From: an uncultured Arcanobacterium sp.
GTDB taxonomy: Bacteria; Actinomycetota; Actinomycetes; Actinomycetales; Actinomycetaceae
Direction of reading: 5' to 3'
Assembly: GCA_945874735.1 (NCBI GenBank)
Contig: CAMCHI010000003.1
Location: 40,295-104,294 of the forward strand
DNA length: 64,000 nt
Part shown: positions 38,503 through 47,140 of the stretch, in pieces
How the letters are laid out: every line of letters starts with the position of its first letter
Numbering within the stretch: position 1 is the first letter of the stretch
Notes under the pieces: model-generated
Told to the model about the DNA's origin: nothing
Database searches by the model: none
Seen by the model: the letters and a program-made list of their open reading frames with translations, nothing else
Translations under genes and position numbers: made by a program

Positions 38503-40410
38503 TTGGCTCATATTCTAAATGTTGAAAATGTGGGGATTTCTTTAGGGTCACGTCCTATTTTAGGTGGAGTTAATTTATCTTTAGAAGACGGTAATAAAAT
38601 TGGAGTAGTAGGGCCAAATGGTGGCGGAAAATCTACGCTCCTAAAACTTTTAACCGGAATTTTAGCGCCTGATACAGGTAGAGTCACTACGGTTTCGGGT
38701 ACACGTTTTGCAGTGCTTTCTCAATTAGATGATTTTGACCCAGAGCAAACCATTTTAGAGGTAATTCATGGACAGCAAGCCGAATATGAATGGGCAAGTG
38801 ATGCAAAGGTTCGTAAATTGCATCAAGGCTTGCTACCAGATTTAGATTTAGCGCGAAAAATCGGGGAACTCTCTGGTGGGCAGCGCCGTCGAGTAGCTTT
38901 AGCAGCTACTTTATGCGCTCCAGCTGAAGTAACTATTTTAGATGAGCCTACTAACCATTTAGATATGGAAGGCGTAATGTTTTTGGCAGAATTTCTGCGT
39001 GAAAAATACGCGAAAGGGCTTGGAGCCTTAGTGGTAGTAACTCATGACCGTTGGTTTTTAGATGCGGTATGTGAACGAATGTGGGAAGTAGTACCTGGTC
39101 ATGATGGGGCAGGCGGTAAAAATCCGCAACCAGGATATGTGGAAGTGTATGAAGGTGGGTATGCTGCTTATATTTTGCAACGAGCGGAGCGGGCGCGGAT
39201 AGCTCAGCAAAACGCGGAAAAGCGTAATAATTTGTTGCGTAAAGAATTAGCATGGTTGCGTCGCGGTGCTCCTGCGCGTACTTCCAAACCTCGTTTTCGT
39301 ATAGAGGCAGCTAATGAACTAATTGCTAATGAACCTCCTCCGCGTGATTCTTTAGAACTCACCCAGATGGCTACGGCTCGTTTAGGTAAAGACGTAATTG
39401 ATTTAATTAAGGTAGATTTTGGTTGGGATAAGCAAAATCTAGTGCTACAAGACGTTACTTTGCGTTTAGCTCCTGGGCAACGCTTAGGAATTTTAGGTCG
39501 TAACGGGGCGGGTAAATCTTCGTTGCTAGGTTTGTTAAATGGAGCTTTGCAACCGGTAAAGGGCAAGGTTAAGCAAGGAAAGACGGTAGTGGTGGCTACG
39601 CTTTCCCAGGAGGTGCGTGAACTGGAAGAAGTAGCGCATTTGCGAGTAGTGGAGGCAGTACATCAATTAGCTACACACGTGAAAGTAGGGAAGAAAGAAG
39701 TTAGTGCTTCACAATTGGTGGAACGGCTAGGCTTTACTCGGGAGAGAGCTTGGACTAAAGTATCTGAGCTTTCAGGTGGGGAGCGGCGCAGATTGCAGTT
39801 ATTGCGTTTACTGGTAGGTGAACCAAATGTGTTGCTATTAGATGAACCTACTAATGATTTGGATACTGATACTTTAACGGCAATTGAAGATTTACTAGAT
39901 ACTTGGCCTGGTACTTTGATTGTGGTATCCCATGATCGCTATTTACTGGAACGGGTAACCGACTCGCAAGTAGCGGTGCTTAATGGAGTAGTGCGAGATT
40001 TACCGCGCGGAGTAGATGAGTATTTAGAGCTTTCTCAGGCACAAAATGATACTGCATATAAACTCGGTAAAGATAAAGCAAGTGCGGTTTTCTCTGTTAA
40101 GGGTACGGGGGAGGAAACGGGCACGGTAGAAGCAGAAACTACTGCGGATACTGATTTAATGAAAGAACCAGAAAAAGATGCTGCAAAGGCTCGTTTAGCA
40201 GGGAAAACAATGGAGCGAACTATGCGTAAAATGGAACGTTTAGAAGTGCAAAAACTAGCTTTAGGAGCACAACAAACTGAGCTAGCTATGAGTGGTGATT
40301 ATGAAAAGTTAGCAGAAATTGGTCGAGAAATAGCTAGTATTAGTGCTGAGATTACAGATTTAGAAGCACAGTGGCTGGAAGCGGCAGCTGAGGCAGAACG
40401 CTGGGGATAA
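38503..40410 (+). CDS. ABC-F family ATP-binding protein
   Basis: Two ABC domains: VGPNGGGKSTLLKLL / LSGGQRRRVALAATL and LGRNGAGKSSLLGLL / LSGGERRRLQLLRLL. No TM domain. Confidence 0.95.
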   Translation: MAHILNVENVGISLGSRPILGGVNLSLEDGNKIGVVGPNGGGKSTLLKLLTGILAPDTGRVTTVSGTRFAVLSQLDDFDPEQTILEVIHGQQAEYEWASDAKVRKLHQGLLPDLDLARKIGELSGGQRRRVALAATLCAPAEVTILDEPTNHLDMEGVMFLAEFLREKYAKGLGALVVVTHDRWFLDAVCERMWEVVPGHDGAGGKNPQPGYVEVYEGGYAAYILQRAERARIAQQNAEKRNNLLRKELAWLRRGAPARTSKPRFRIEAANELIANEPPPRDSLELTQMATARLGKDVIDLIKVDFGWDKQNLVLQDVTLRLAPGQRLGILGRNGAGKSSLLGLLNGALQPVKGKVKQGKTVVVATLSQEVRELEEVAHLRVVEAVHQLATHVKVGKKEVSASQLVERLGFTRERAWTKVSELSGGERRRLQLLRLLVGEPNVLLLDEPTNDLDTDTLTAIEDLLDTWPGTLIVVSHDRYLLERVTDSQVAVLNGVVRDLPRGVDEYLELSQAQNDTAYKLGKDKASAVFSVKGTGEETGTVEAETTADTDLMKEPEKDAAKARLAGKTMERTMRKMERLEVQKLALGAQQTELAMSGDYEKLAEIGREIASISAEITDLEAQWLEAAAEAERWG

Positions 40411-40442
40411 GGCTTCGTAAAGGTGTAGAACATTTAATATCT

Positions 40443-40479
40443 AGGGTGGTTGATTATTGTAATCAACCACCCTGTTTTT
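40443..40479 (+). terminator. Rho-independent terminator after the ABC-F gene
   Basis: AGGGTGGTTGATT attgt AATCAACCACCCT gTTTTT. Confidence 0.9.
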
Positions 40480-40757
40480 AATGCTAAGCAGTTAAGTGTT
40501 TACTTTTGCTTTGCGCTCGCCGTCCTTACATTTTCCCACTGGAGAAAGCTTTACATTTTGAGCGGATACATTTGAAAGAATTTCTGTCCTTCCTAACTGT
40601 TAGCCTTGAAAGATGCATCAAAGGGCGTTTTTGAAAAAAGAAAATAAAAAATCCATCTGCAAAAGTTACAGATGGACTGGATGGGTAGAAAAATTCATAA
40701 ATATGTGCCGTAATTATGCTATATCATTGACATAGATGCGTAAGGAGACGAAATAAT

Positions 40758-40985
40758 ATGACCTATTCAGAAGAAATAAAGAAAATTCGTCAAAAATGCT
40801 TTCTGTCACAGGAGGCTTTTGGAAGAGAGCTTGGTGTATCTTTTTCCTCTATCAATCGTTGGGAAGGTGGAAAGACCAAACCTAATATGTCGGCTATGAA
40901 AAAAATAAAAGAATTCTGTGAGGCACAGGGTATTGATTTCACTGCATTGGAAGCAGAATGGACTAATACCGAAAAGGGTGAATAA
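40758..40985 (+). CDS. XRE-family HTH regulator
   Basis: 75 aa; IKKIRQKCFLSQEAFGRELGVSFSSINRWEGGKTKPN HTH_3. Immediately precedes hsdM. Confidence 0.9.
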   Translation: MTYSEEIKKIRQKCFLSQEAFGRELGVSFSSINRWEGGKTKPNMSAMKKIKEFCEAQGIDFTALEAEWTNTEKGE

Positions 40986-40989
40986 TGCA

Positions 40990-41736
40990 ATGGCTATAGA
41001 TACTAAAAAAGAACAGGAACGCGATGAACTTCATCGTGCTATATGGGCAATTGCTGATGAACTTCGTGGTGCAGTAGATGGATGGGACTTTAAAAACTAT
41101 GTCCTAGGCACTATGTTCTACAGATATATTTCTGAAAATATTACTAACTATATTAACTCAGGTGAAATCGAAGCAGGAAATGCTGACTTTGACTATGCAC
41201 AGATGTCTGACGATGATGCAGAAGAAGCAAGACAGGGTCTTGTCGAAGAAAAAGGTTTCTTTATTCTTCCGTCAGAACTTTTTTGCAATGTAAGAGCAAA
41301 GGCTAAAGATGATGAGAATCTTAATGAAACACTTGAAAAAGTGTTCCGCCATATTGAGGAATCAGCTAAAGGCAGCGAATCAGAATCAGACTTGGCAGGT
41401 CTTTTTGATGACTTTGATGTAAACAGTAATAAGCTTGGTTCAACGGTTGCAAAGAGAAACGAAAAACTCTGCAAGCTTCTTGATGGTGTGGCTGATATGA
41501 ATCTTGGGGATGTTAAGAACCACGATATTGATGCCTTTGGTGATGCTTACGAATACCTTATGACAATGTACGCATCTAATGCAGGTAAGTCAGGTGGCGA
41601 GTTTTTTACTCCTGCTGATGTGTCAGAACTTCTGACTCGTCTTGGTACAGTTGGCAAGACTGAAATCAATAAGGTTTATGAAACTTTCATGCCACGACGG
41701 ATACAAACGCGCGCCAACTACGATTTAGCCGCCTAA
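40990..41736 (+). pseudogene. hsdM: Type I restriction-modification methyltransferase N-terminal part, interrupted
   Basis: HsdM N-terminal domain through AYEYLMTMYASNAGKSGGEFFTPADVSELLTRLGTVGKTEINKVY. The expected DPACGSG motif is then replaced by ETFMPRRIQTRANYDLAA and a stop. Confidence 0.88.
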
Positions 41737-41761
41737 TTGGTTCACCTTGAGAAACCGCAGG

Positions 41762-42229
41762 TCAGCGGCATTTCGACTCAGATACGAATAGTTTTCTAAA
41801 ACTGGTTACGTCGCCATCATTTCGAGGAACGTATTCCCATCCAATTGCGGACCAGAAGTCATCTGCTTCTTCAGAAAACGCAATCATTGCTGTTCGACCA
41901 TAATGTTTAAGAAGCAGATCTACAAAGGTCGCCCCGAGCCCTTTTCGTCTGTGTGAAGCTCTAATTTCGAAGAACGAAATCTCCTTAAAAGTGCGCTCGA
42001 CATCTAGCCCATCGTAGTTATCGTCGAGTTCAGCATCCATGATTTCAGCACGGCCAAGTTCAGTGCCATTAGAAAGAAGCTGGAAGCGCTCAATTCGGTA
42101 TGTTTCATTGTCGTGAATCCAACCAGGATTGCGGTGCCACCAACTGTCGCAAAATCCATCTTCGTCAAAAGGAAATGGGGAAATGAAATCCTCTGACTGG
42201 GCTAGGAATTGGAGCTGCAAATCTTCCAT
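41762..42229 (-). CDS. GNAT family N-acetyltransferase
   Basis: ISFFEIRASHRRKGLGATFVDLLLKHYGRTAMIAFSEEADDFWSAIGWEYVPR (R-x-x-G-x-G/A acetyl-CoA motif). Confidence 0.75.
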   Translation of the reverse strand: MEDLQLQFLAQSEDFISPFPFDEDGFCDSWWHRNPGWIHDNETYRIERFQLLSNGTELGRAEIMDAELDDNYDGLDVERTFKEISFFEIRASHRRKGLGATFVDLLLKHYGRTAMIAFSEEADDFWSAIGWEYVPRNDGDVTSFRKLFVSESKCR

Positions 42230-42293
42230 AAGTAAAGAATAAACAAACGCCCACCAGCATCATGCTGATGAGCGTTGAAAACTTGCCTGCTGG

Positions 42294-43883
42294 TTACGCA
42301 GGCTTGATGGCAATCGCCTGGCTGCCCCCGTCCCTGAACTTGAAGGTCACGATCCCGTCCTTGCTCACGGATGCTGAGTCCAGTACCGTCACGCAAAGGT
42401 AAGGACTGAACTTCAACCCCTCAACCTGAAGACTGCCCATCTGCCCTTGGTAATAGCGGAACGCTGCCAACTGGTTATTCATGTCCTGGATCTGCGCAAG
42501 CACCTCACCATGCTGCGCCAACAGATCCTGATGCAACTTATGGGCCTTATTGAACTGCCGCTCATACACCTCCTGATTCTGCGCAACCCGAGCGTTGCGC
42601 GCAATCAGCTCATTGAGCTTGGCCGCAGCCTGGTCAATCTGCGCAACCAAACCTGCCGCCTCAAGCTCGAGCTCACTGGTGTCCAGCGCTCGCAGCAAAA
42701 CCTGCTCCGACTCCAATTTCTTGCCCGACTGCAAGTTCTGGCGAACCGCATCCACTAGCATCTGCTCCAGCCGGTCATTATCCACATGCCCAGTAGTGCA
42801 CCTGGTTTGCGCCTCGTACTTTTGACCGCAACGCCAAATAACCTTTTCGTATTTGCTGCCTGCGTGCCAGGTTTTCGACCCGAAGAAATGACCGCACTGC
42901 TCACAGATCAGGGTGGATGAGAACGGGCGGGTGCGATGCTGGGTTCGCCTAAACTTAGCCGTCTTGGCGAGCTCTGCTTGAACGAAGTCCCACACGGCCG
43001 GACTGATAATTGCCTCGTGGTTACCGGTGACATAATACTGTGGCACCTCACCCTGGTTGGCTACCTGCCGCTTGGATAGAAAGTCGGCCGTGTAGCTTTT
43101 CTGCAAGAGCGCATCACCCTTGTACTTCTCATTGCTGAGGATGCTGCGCAGAGTGGTGATGCTCCACCTCTTGGTGCCCGCAGCCGTAAAGGTCTCAGGC
43201 TCACTCGTCAGGGTTCGTGCGATTGATCCGATGGACATGCCGTCAAGGAACATATCGTAGATGCGGCGCACTAAAGCAGCCTGCTGCGGGTTGATGACCA
43301 GGTTGCCATCCTCGCCCTTGTCGTAGCCCAAGAAGCGTGAGAAGGGCACGGTGACTTTGCCGTCCGCGAAGCGCTTACGGTGCCCCCAGGTTACGTTCTC
43401 ACTGACCGAGCGGGCTTCTTCCTGCGCCAGGGAGCTCATGATGGTGATGAGCAGCTCGCCCTTCGCGTCAAAAGTCCAGATGTTTTCTTTCTCGAAGTAG
43501 ACCTCCACCCCCTTCTCCTTCAAGGCGCGGACGGTGGTTAGCGAGTCGACGGTATTGCGGGCAAAGCGGCTAACACTCTTGGTGATGATCAGGTCGATCT
43601 TGCCTGCCAAAGCATCGGCCACCATTTGTTGGAAGCCTGCTCGCTTGGCGGTGGAGGTGCCAGTGATGCCTTCATCGGTATAGACCTTCACCAACTGCCA
43701 GCCCGCGTGGTTGGTGATGTATTGGGTGTAGTAGTCCACCTGCGCGTGATACGAGGTAACCTGATCATCATGATCGGTGGAAACGCGAGCATACCCTGCG
43801 ACCCGGCGTGCCTTAGTTTCCGTCAGTGAGGTGCCAGTGTGCAAGGCTCGGGTTGCTGGGATCTGAGTGACCTTGCGGGCCAT
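42294..43883 (-). CDS. Large serine recombinase (LSR-A)
   Basis: RRVAGYARVSTDHDDQVTSYHAQVDYY, YTDEGITGTSTAKRAGFQQMVADALAGKIDLIITKSVSRFARNTVDSL, Recombinase domain, zinc ribbon CEQCGHFFGSKTW...CGQKYEAQTRCTTGHV. Confidence 0.95.
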   Translation of the reverse strand: MARKVTQIPATRALHTGTSLTETKARRVAGYARVSTDHDDQVTSYHAQVDYYTQYITNHAGWQLVKVYTDEGITGTSTAKRAGFQQMVADALAGKIDLIITKSVSRFARNTVDSLTTVRALKEKGVEVYFEKENIWTFDAKGELLITIMSSLAQEEARSVSENVTWGHRKRFADGKVTVPFSRFLGYDKGEDGNLVINPQQAALVRRIYDMFLDGMSIGSIARTLTSEPETFTAAGTKRWSITTLRSILSNEKYKGDALLQKSYTADFLSKRQVANQGEVPQYYVTGNHEAIISPAVWDFVQAELAKTAKFRRTQHRTRPFSSTLICEQCGHFFGSKTWHAGSKYEKVIWRCGQKYEAQTRCTTGHVDNDRLEQMLVDAVRQNLQSGKKLESEQVLLRALDTSELELEAAGLVAQIDQAAAKLNELIARNARVAQNQEVYERQFNKAHKLHQDLLAQHGEVLAQIQDMNNQLAAFRYYQGQMGSLQVEGLKFSPYLCVTVLDSASVSKDGIVTFKFRDGGSQAIAIKPA

Positions 43884-45556
43884 TAGTTCTCACCTGCTTT
43901 CATGGCTTCTTCACGCCTACGCTTCTCCCGGGCTCTGGTCTGCCGGGCGACCTCAGCAGCTTTAGCTCGGCGCTCCGGAGTCCAGGCGGCCTTGAGTTTT
44001 TCGCTTCTGCGCTTGTTGGCTTCTTCGGTGATGCCTTCTTGGCATTTGCGAATGTGCTCCGCTCGTTCTTCATCTGTGCGCGCAGCCCACATGGCCTTGC
44101 TCCGCTCTGCCTGAGCTTGGCGGCGTTCAGGAGTCCATGCATCACGTAATGACTTCCTGGCTTTATCGCTCAATGGCTTGCGTGGCTTCGCCTTCTTCTT
44201 GCGTGAGGCGATGGTGCGTTCCCGATATTCGGGGTCTTGCCACTTTTGCCTTTGAAACTCGCCCCATGCTGCGCGGCGTTCAGGTGACCAGGAACGTTCA
44301 CGCCGGTTCGACTTCCAGGCCAGCTCCACCTTGCGGCCGTCCTTGAAGTTGATACGCATCTTCTGGGCAGGCAGCATCACCACGGTCTCCACCAGAGCTT
44401 CGTAGACAGCAGGGTCAAAGACTTCGAGCCCTAGGTGTGGTGCCAGGTGTTCCTCGAGGACTGCTTGCGGGATCATTTTTGCATCGCAGCTTTTGCCACC
44501 TGATCGTTTGGCTCCATCGCGTTTGGTTCTGCAAATCCAGACGTAGCAGATGTCCCCGGCAGTGTTGCGTTTACCCGAGCGTGAGAAGCTGCGGCCGCAG
44601 ATCCCGCACTTCACTGTCGAGGTGAAGCAGGTGGTTGGGATTGACCAGTTGGCTCGTGCCCCAAGTTCACGACGCCGGGCACGCTCCTGTTGGACCGCTT
44701 CGAATAGCTCTTTGTTGATGATGGCAGGGATTGCATCCTCAACCCGGTACATGGGTTTTTCGCCCTTGTTCAGCACTGAGTGCTCACCGAGGTGTGGGCT
44801 GTGGTGCCTCCCCAAGGTCAGGGTGCCGGTGAAGGTTTCTGCTTTGAGCCATGACCTCAGTACCTCCGAGGTAATCGGTTCGCCGCTGCGGCCCAGGATC
44901 CCTTCGGATGCAAAGATTTCTTCCATCCGTTCACAAGAGACCTGTTCAAGGTAGAGCTTGTAGATGCGGCGTACCAGGGTGGCCTCGTGTTCGATGATTT
45001 CAACATCGGTGCCGTCAGGTGAGTTTGTGTAGCCGTAGTGACGAAAGCCGTTAGCTAGGCCTTTTTCGAATTGCTTCTCGACCCGCCATTTCACGTTGGC
45101 TGAGAGCTGCTCTGATTCTGCCTGGGCGAAGGAGGCCAGCAGAGTCAGCATGAGCTCACCATCGCCGGTCATGGATGAGATACCTTCTTTTTCGAAGCGT
45201 ACCTCTACCCCGAGGTCTTTGAGTTCCCTAACGATTTGCAGCAGGTCTACGGTGTTGCGGGAGAAGCGGGAGATGGACTTGGTGAGGATGATGTCGATCT
45301 TGCCTGCCCGCGCGAGGGTCAGTAGTTCTTGGAATTGTGGGCGTTTGGTGGTGGTGCCTGAGACGCCGGAGTCGGCGAATACTCCTGCGAAGGTCCAGCC
45401 TGGGGTTGAGGTGATGAGTTTTTGGTAGTAGCTGATCTGGGTGGAGAGGCTGATGGGGGTGCGTTCGGTTTCCATGCTGATGCGAGCGTAGGCAGCAACG
45501 TTCAGCACGGTTTTCTTCATTTTTGGGGGTGGGGCGATTTGCTCCATTCTTTTCAT
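43883..45556 (-). CDS. Large serine recombinase (LSR-B) with repetitive basic C-terminus
   Basis: NVAAYARISMETERTPISLSTQISYYQKLI, FADSGVSGTTTKRPQFQELLTLARAGKIDIILTKSISRFSRNTVDLL, zinc ribbon KCGICGRSFSRSG, W(S/T)PERR repeats at C-terminus. Confidence 0.95.
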   Translation of the reverse strand: MKRMEQIAPPPKMKKTVLNVAAYARISMETERTPISLSTQISYYQKLITSTPGWTFAGVFADSGVSGTTTKRPQFQELLTLARAGKIDIILTKSISRFSRNTVDLLQIVRELKDLGVEVRFEKEGISSMTGDGELMLTLLASFAQAESEQLSANVKWRVEKQFEKGLANGFRHYGYTNSPDGTDVEIIEHEATLVRRIYKLYLEQVSCERMEEIFASEGILGRSGEPITSEVLRSWLKAETFTGTLTLGRHHSPHLGEHSVLNKGEKPMYRVEDAIPAIINKELFEAVQQERARRRELGARANWSIPTTCFTSTVKCGICGRSFSRSGKRNTAGDICYVWICRTKRDGAKRSGGKSCDAKMIPQAVLEEHLAPHLGLEVFDPAVYEALVETVVMLPAQKMRINFKDGRKVELAWKSNRRERSWSPERRAAWGEFQRQKWQDPEYRERTIASRKKKAKPRKPLSDKARKSLRDAWTPERRQAQAERSKAMWAARTDEERAEHIRKCQEGITEEANKRRSEKLKAAWTPERRAKAAEVARQTRAREKRRREEAMKAGEN

Positions 45557-45565
45557 GCTTTTCTC

Positions 45566-45787
45566 CTAATCAGAGGCGGTTTTTGCTTGTATCCATACAT
45601 CACTCAAAGCCTCCAGATAGTCAACGAAGCAAGCCCTCTTATGTGCCGCCAGCGGAGCACCATCGGTGTCGATGAGTTGTGTTGCCTTGAGCGCCCCTGC
45701 GGGGCTGATGATCTTCATCTCGAGCAGGGTTGTGATTTCTTCGATCTGGCGGTAGACCCTGATTTCTGCTTTCAGATCCGGTCTCAT
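45566..45787 (-). CDS. Small SHOCT-like protein associated with serine recombinases
   Basis: 73 aa MRPDLKAEIRVYRQIEEITTLLEMKIISPAGALKATQLIDTDGAP..., ATGA overlap with upstream gene. Shorter start preferred to ORF-track 46015. Confidence 0.55.
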   Translation of the reverse strand: MRPDLKAEIRVYRQIEEITTLLEMKIISPAGALKATQLIDTDGAPLAAHKRACFVDYLEALSDVWIQAKTASD

Positions 45788-46194
45788 CGTTTGCCGCCTT
45801 TTGTGCCGAAGCGGTGCTGGATGAAGCAGGGATGGCTGCAGTACTTTCTCGGTGTCTTGTTGCTGCTGGTGACAGTGACCTGGCGGCCGCAGTTGGCGCA
45901 GGTGATGGTTTGGATAATGAGGGTGCGGTGGCGCTTCCACCAGGTGCGGCGGCAGTCTTGACTGCAGAACTTGCTGCCTTTGCGCAGAGTGATTTCTTGC
46001 CAGCAGTGCAGGCACCAGATCCCTTCCGGGTCATCAACCTGCTCTAGTTCTGGGTTGATGGTGATGTGGTTTCGCAGGCAGTAAGTTTTGACACTGTTGG
46101 CGTTGAGCTCTAGGTGCCGAGCGATCCGCGCATAAGCCACGCCATGGCTACGCATCAAGCCGATGGTGGCGCGTTGCTTCTCGGTCAGGGCCAT
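45784..46194 (-). CDS. HTH plus zinc-ribbon protein (recombinase-associated, sigma-70-like HTH)
   Basis: MALTEKQRATIGLMRSHGVAYARIARHLELNANSVKTYCLRN HTH; Cys pairs CLHCWQEI...CSQDC and CANCGRQV...YCSHPC. Confidence 0.75.
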   Translation of the reverse strand: MALTEKQRATIGLMRSHGVAYARIARHLELNANSVKTYCLRNHITINPELEQVDDPEGIWCLHCWQEITLRKGSKFCSQDCRRTWWKRHRTLIIQTITCANCGRQVTVTSSNKTPRKYCSHPCFIQHRFGTKGGKR

Positions 46195-46289
46195 TACGCT
46201 CTCCTCTTTGGGTTGGCGATCAGAAGTGGTCGCCTATCCGTCCGTGAGAGAAGGCCAAACCGGACAAGGTGGTCGTAGAAAAGCAAAAA

Positions 46290-46333
46290 TGGCCCCGCAC
46301 TAACCCCCAGTGACGGGGATCGGCGCGGGGCCA
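46290..46333 (-). terminator. Terminator after the endolysin gene
   Basis: Minus strand: TGGCCCCGC ... GCGGGGCCA followed by TTTTTGCTTTT. Confidence 0.8.
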
Positions 46334-46351
46334 AGAAGATAAGGATGGTGT

Positions 46352-47128
46352 TTAGTGGATGCCGAGCTTGCGGTTCACCAGATCCTGCACCGGCTGATAC
46401 AGATGACCGAGCCGACGGCGACGCTCCTCGCCATTGCCGTATTCACCACGAAGCACCGCGTTCGCGAGAGCATCAAGGTTCGGATCTGCTGGTGCTGGCG
46501 CTTTACCAGCGATCAGCTCGTTCACGCGCTTTTGCACTTCTGCGTAGCGGCTACCTAGGCGGCGTTTGCGCTCCTCACCATTGCCGTAACGGCCTGCAAG
46601 GACTGCGCGGGCGAGTTCATCAACACTGCCGCCAGGCGCAGACGCGGCAGGAGGTTTCGGTGCGGCAGGCACACCACTATTGCCACCAAGGTAAGGTGCG
46701 AGCACGGTTGCTGGTGGGTAGTAGCGTCCAGGGCAGGCAGTAGAGCTCGCGTCCTTATGGCCGATGATACGCAGCTTGCCGTGACGAGACTGAATGTCCC
46801 GAATCAGCGCAGCAATAGTCTGCTTGTCTGCCTCGCTTGCTCGTGGGTTACATTCGATACCAATGCTGGTCTGGTTGACCGGCCAGTTACCTGCATGCCA
46901 GGCAGTATCGGACTCTGCTACCAAGCGGGTGACGCGTCCTGCTTCGACAACATAGTGGGCGCTGTTTCGTCCGCGGCCAGAGACGAACCAGCCGACGGTG
47001 CCGTCAAAGCTGGGATTCTTGGCTGGGTCGTCCCAGTGGTGGATGACGATGGTGGTGATGCGGTTGCCGCCTCGGCCTGGGGTGAAGCAGGCTGCCTGAC
47101 GGTGGTTCAGGGTGTAAGTCTTGCTCAT
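46352..47128 (-). CDS. Endolysin: N-acetylmuramoyl-L-alanine amidase with two C-terminal CW_7 (Cpl-7)-like repeats
   Basis: TTIVIHHWDDPAKN...AHYVVEAG...WHAGNWPVNQTSIGIECNP...GHKDASSTACPGRYYP amidase_2 motifs. Repeats LARAVLAGRYGNGEERKRRLGSRYAEVQKRVNEL and LANAVLRGEYGNGEERRRRLGHLYQPVQDLVNRKL. Confidence 0.92.
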   Translation of the reverse strand: MSKTYTLNHRQAACFTPGRGGNRITTIVIHHWDDPAKNPSFDGTVGWFVSGRGRNSAHYVVEAGRVTRLVAESDTAWHAGNWPVNQTSIGIECNPRASEADKQTIAALIRDIQSRHGKLRIIGHKDASSTACPGRYYPPATVLAPYLGGNSGVPAAPKPPAASAPGGSVDELARAVLAGRYGNGEERKRRLGSRYAEVQKRVNELIAGKAPAPADPNLDALANAVLRGEYGNGEERRRRLGHLYQPVQDLVNRKLGIH

Positions 47129-47140
47129 TGGTTTTCTCCT

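Noticed and set aside
45566-46015. 149-aa minus-strand ORF using the upstream start
   Set aside because: Its N-terminal half is out-of-frame reading through the HTH-Zn gene; the ATG at 45787 with ATGA overlap gives a coherent 73-aa protein.
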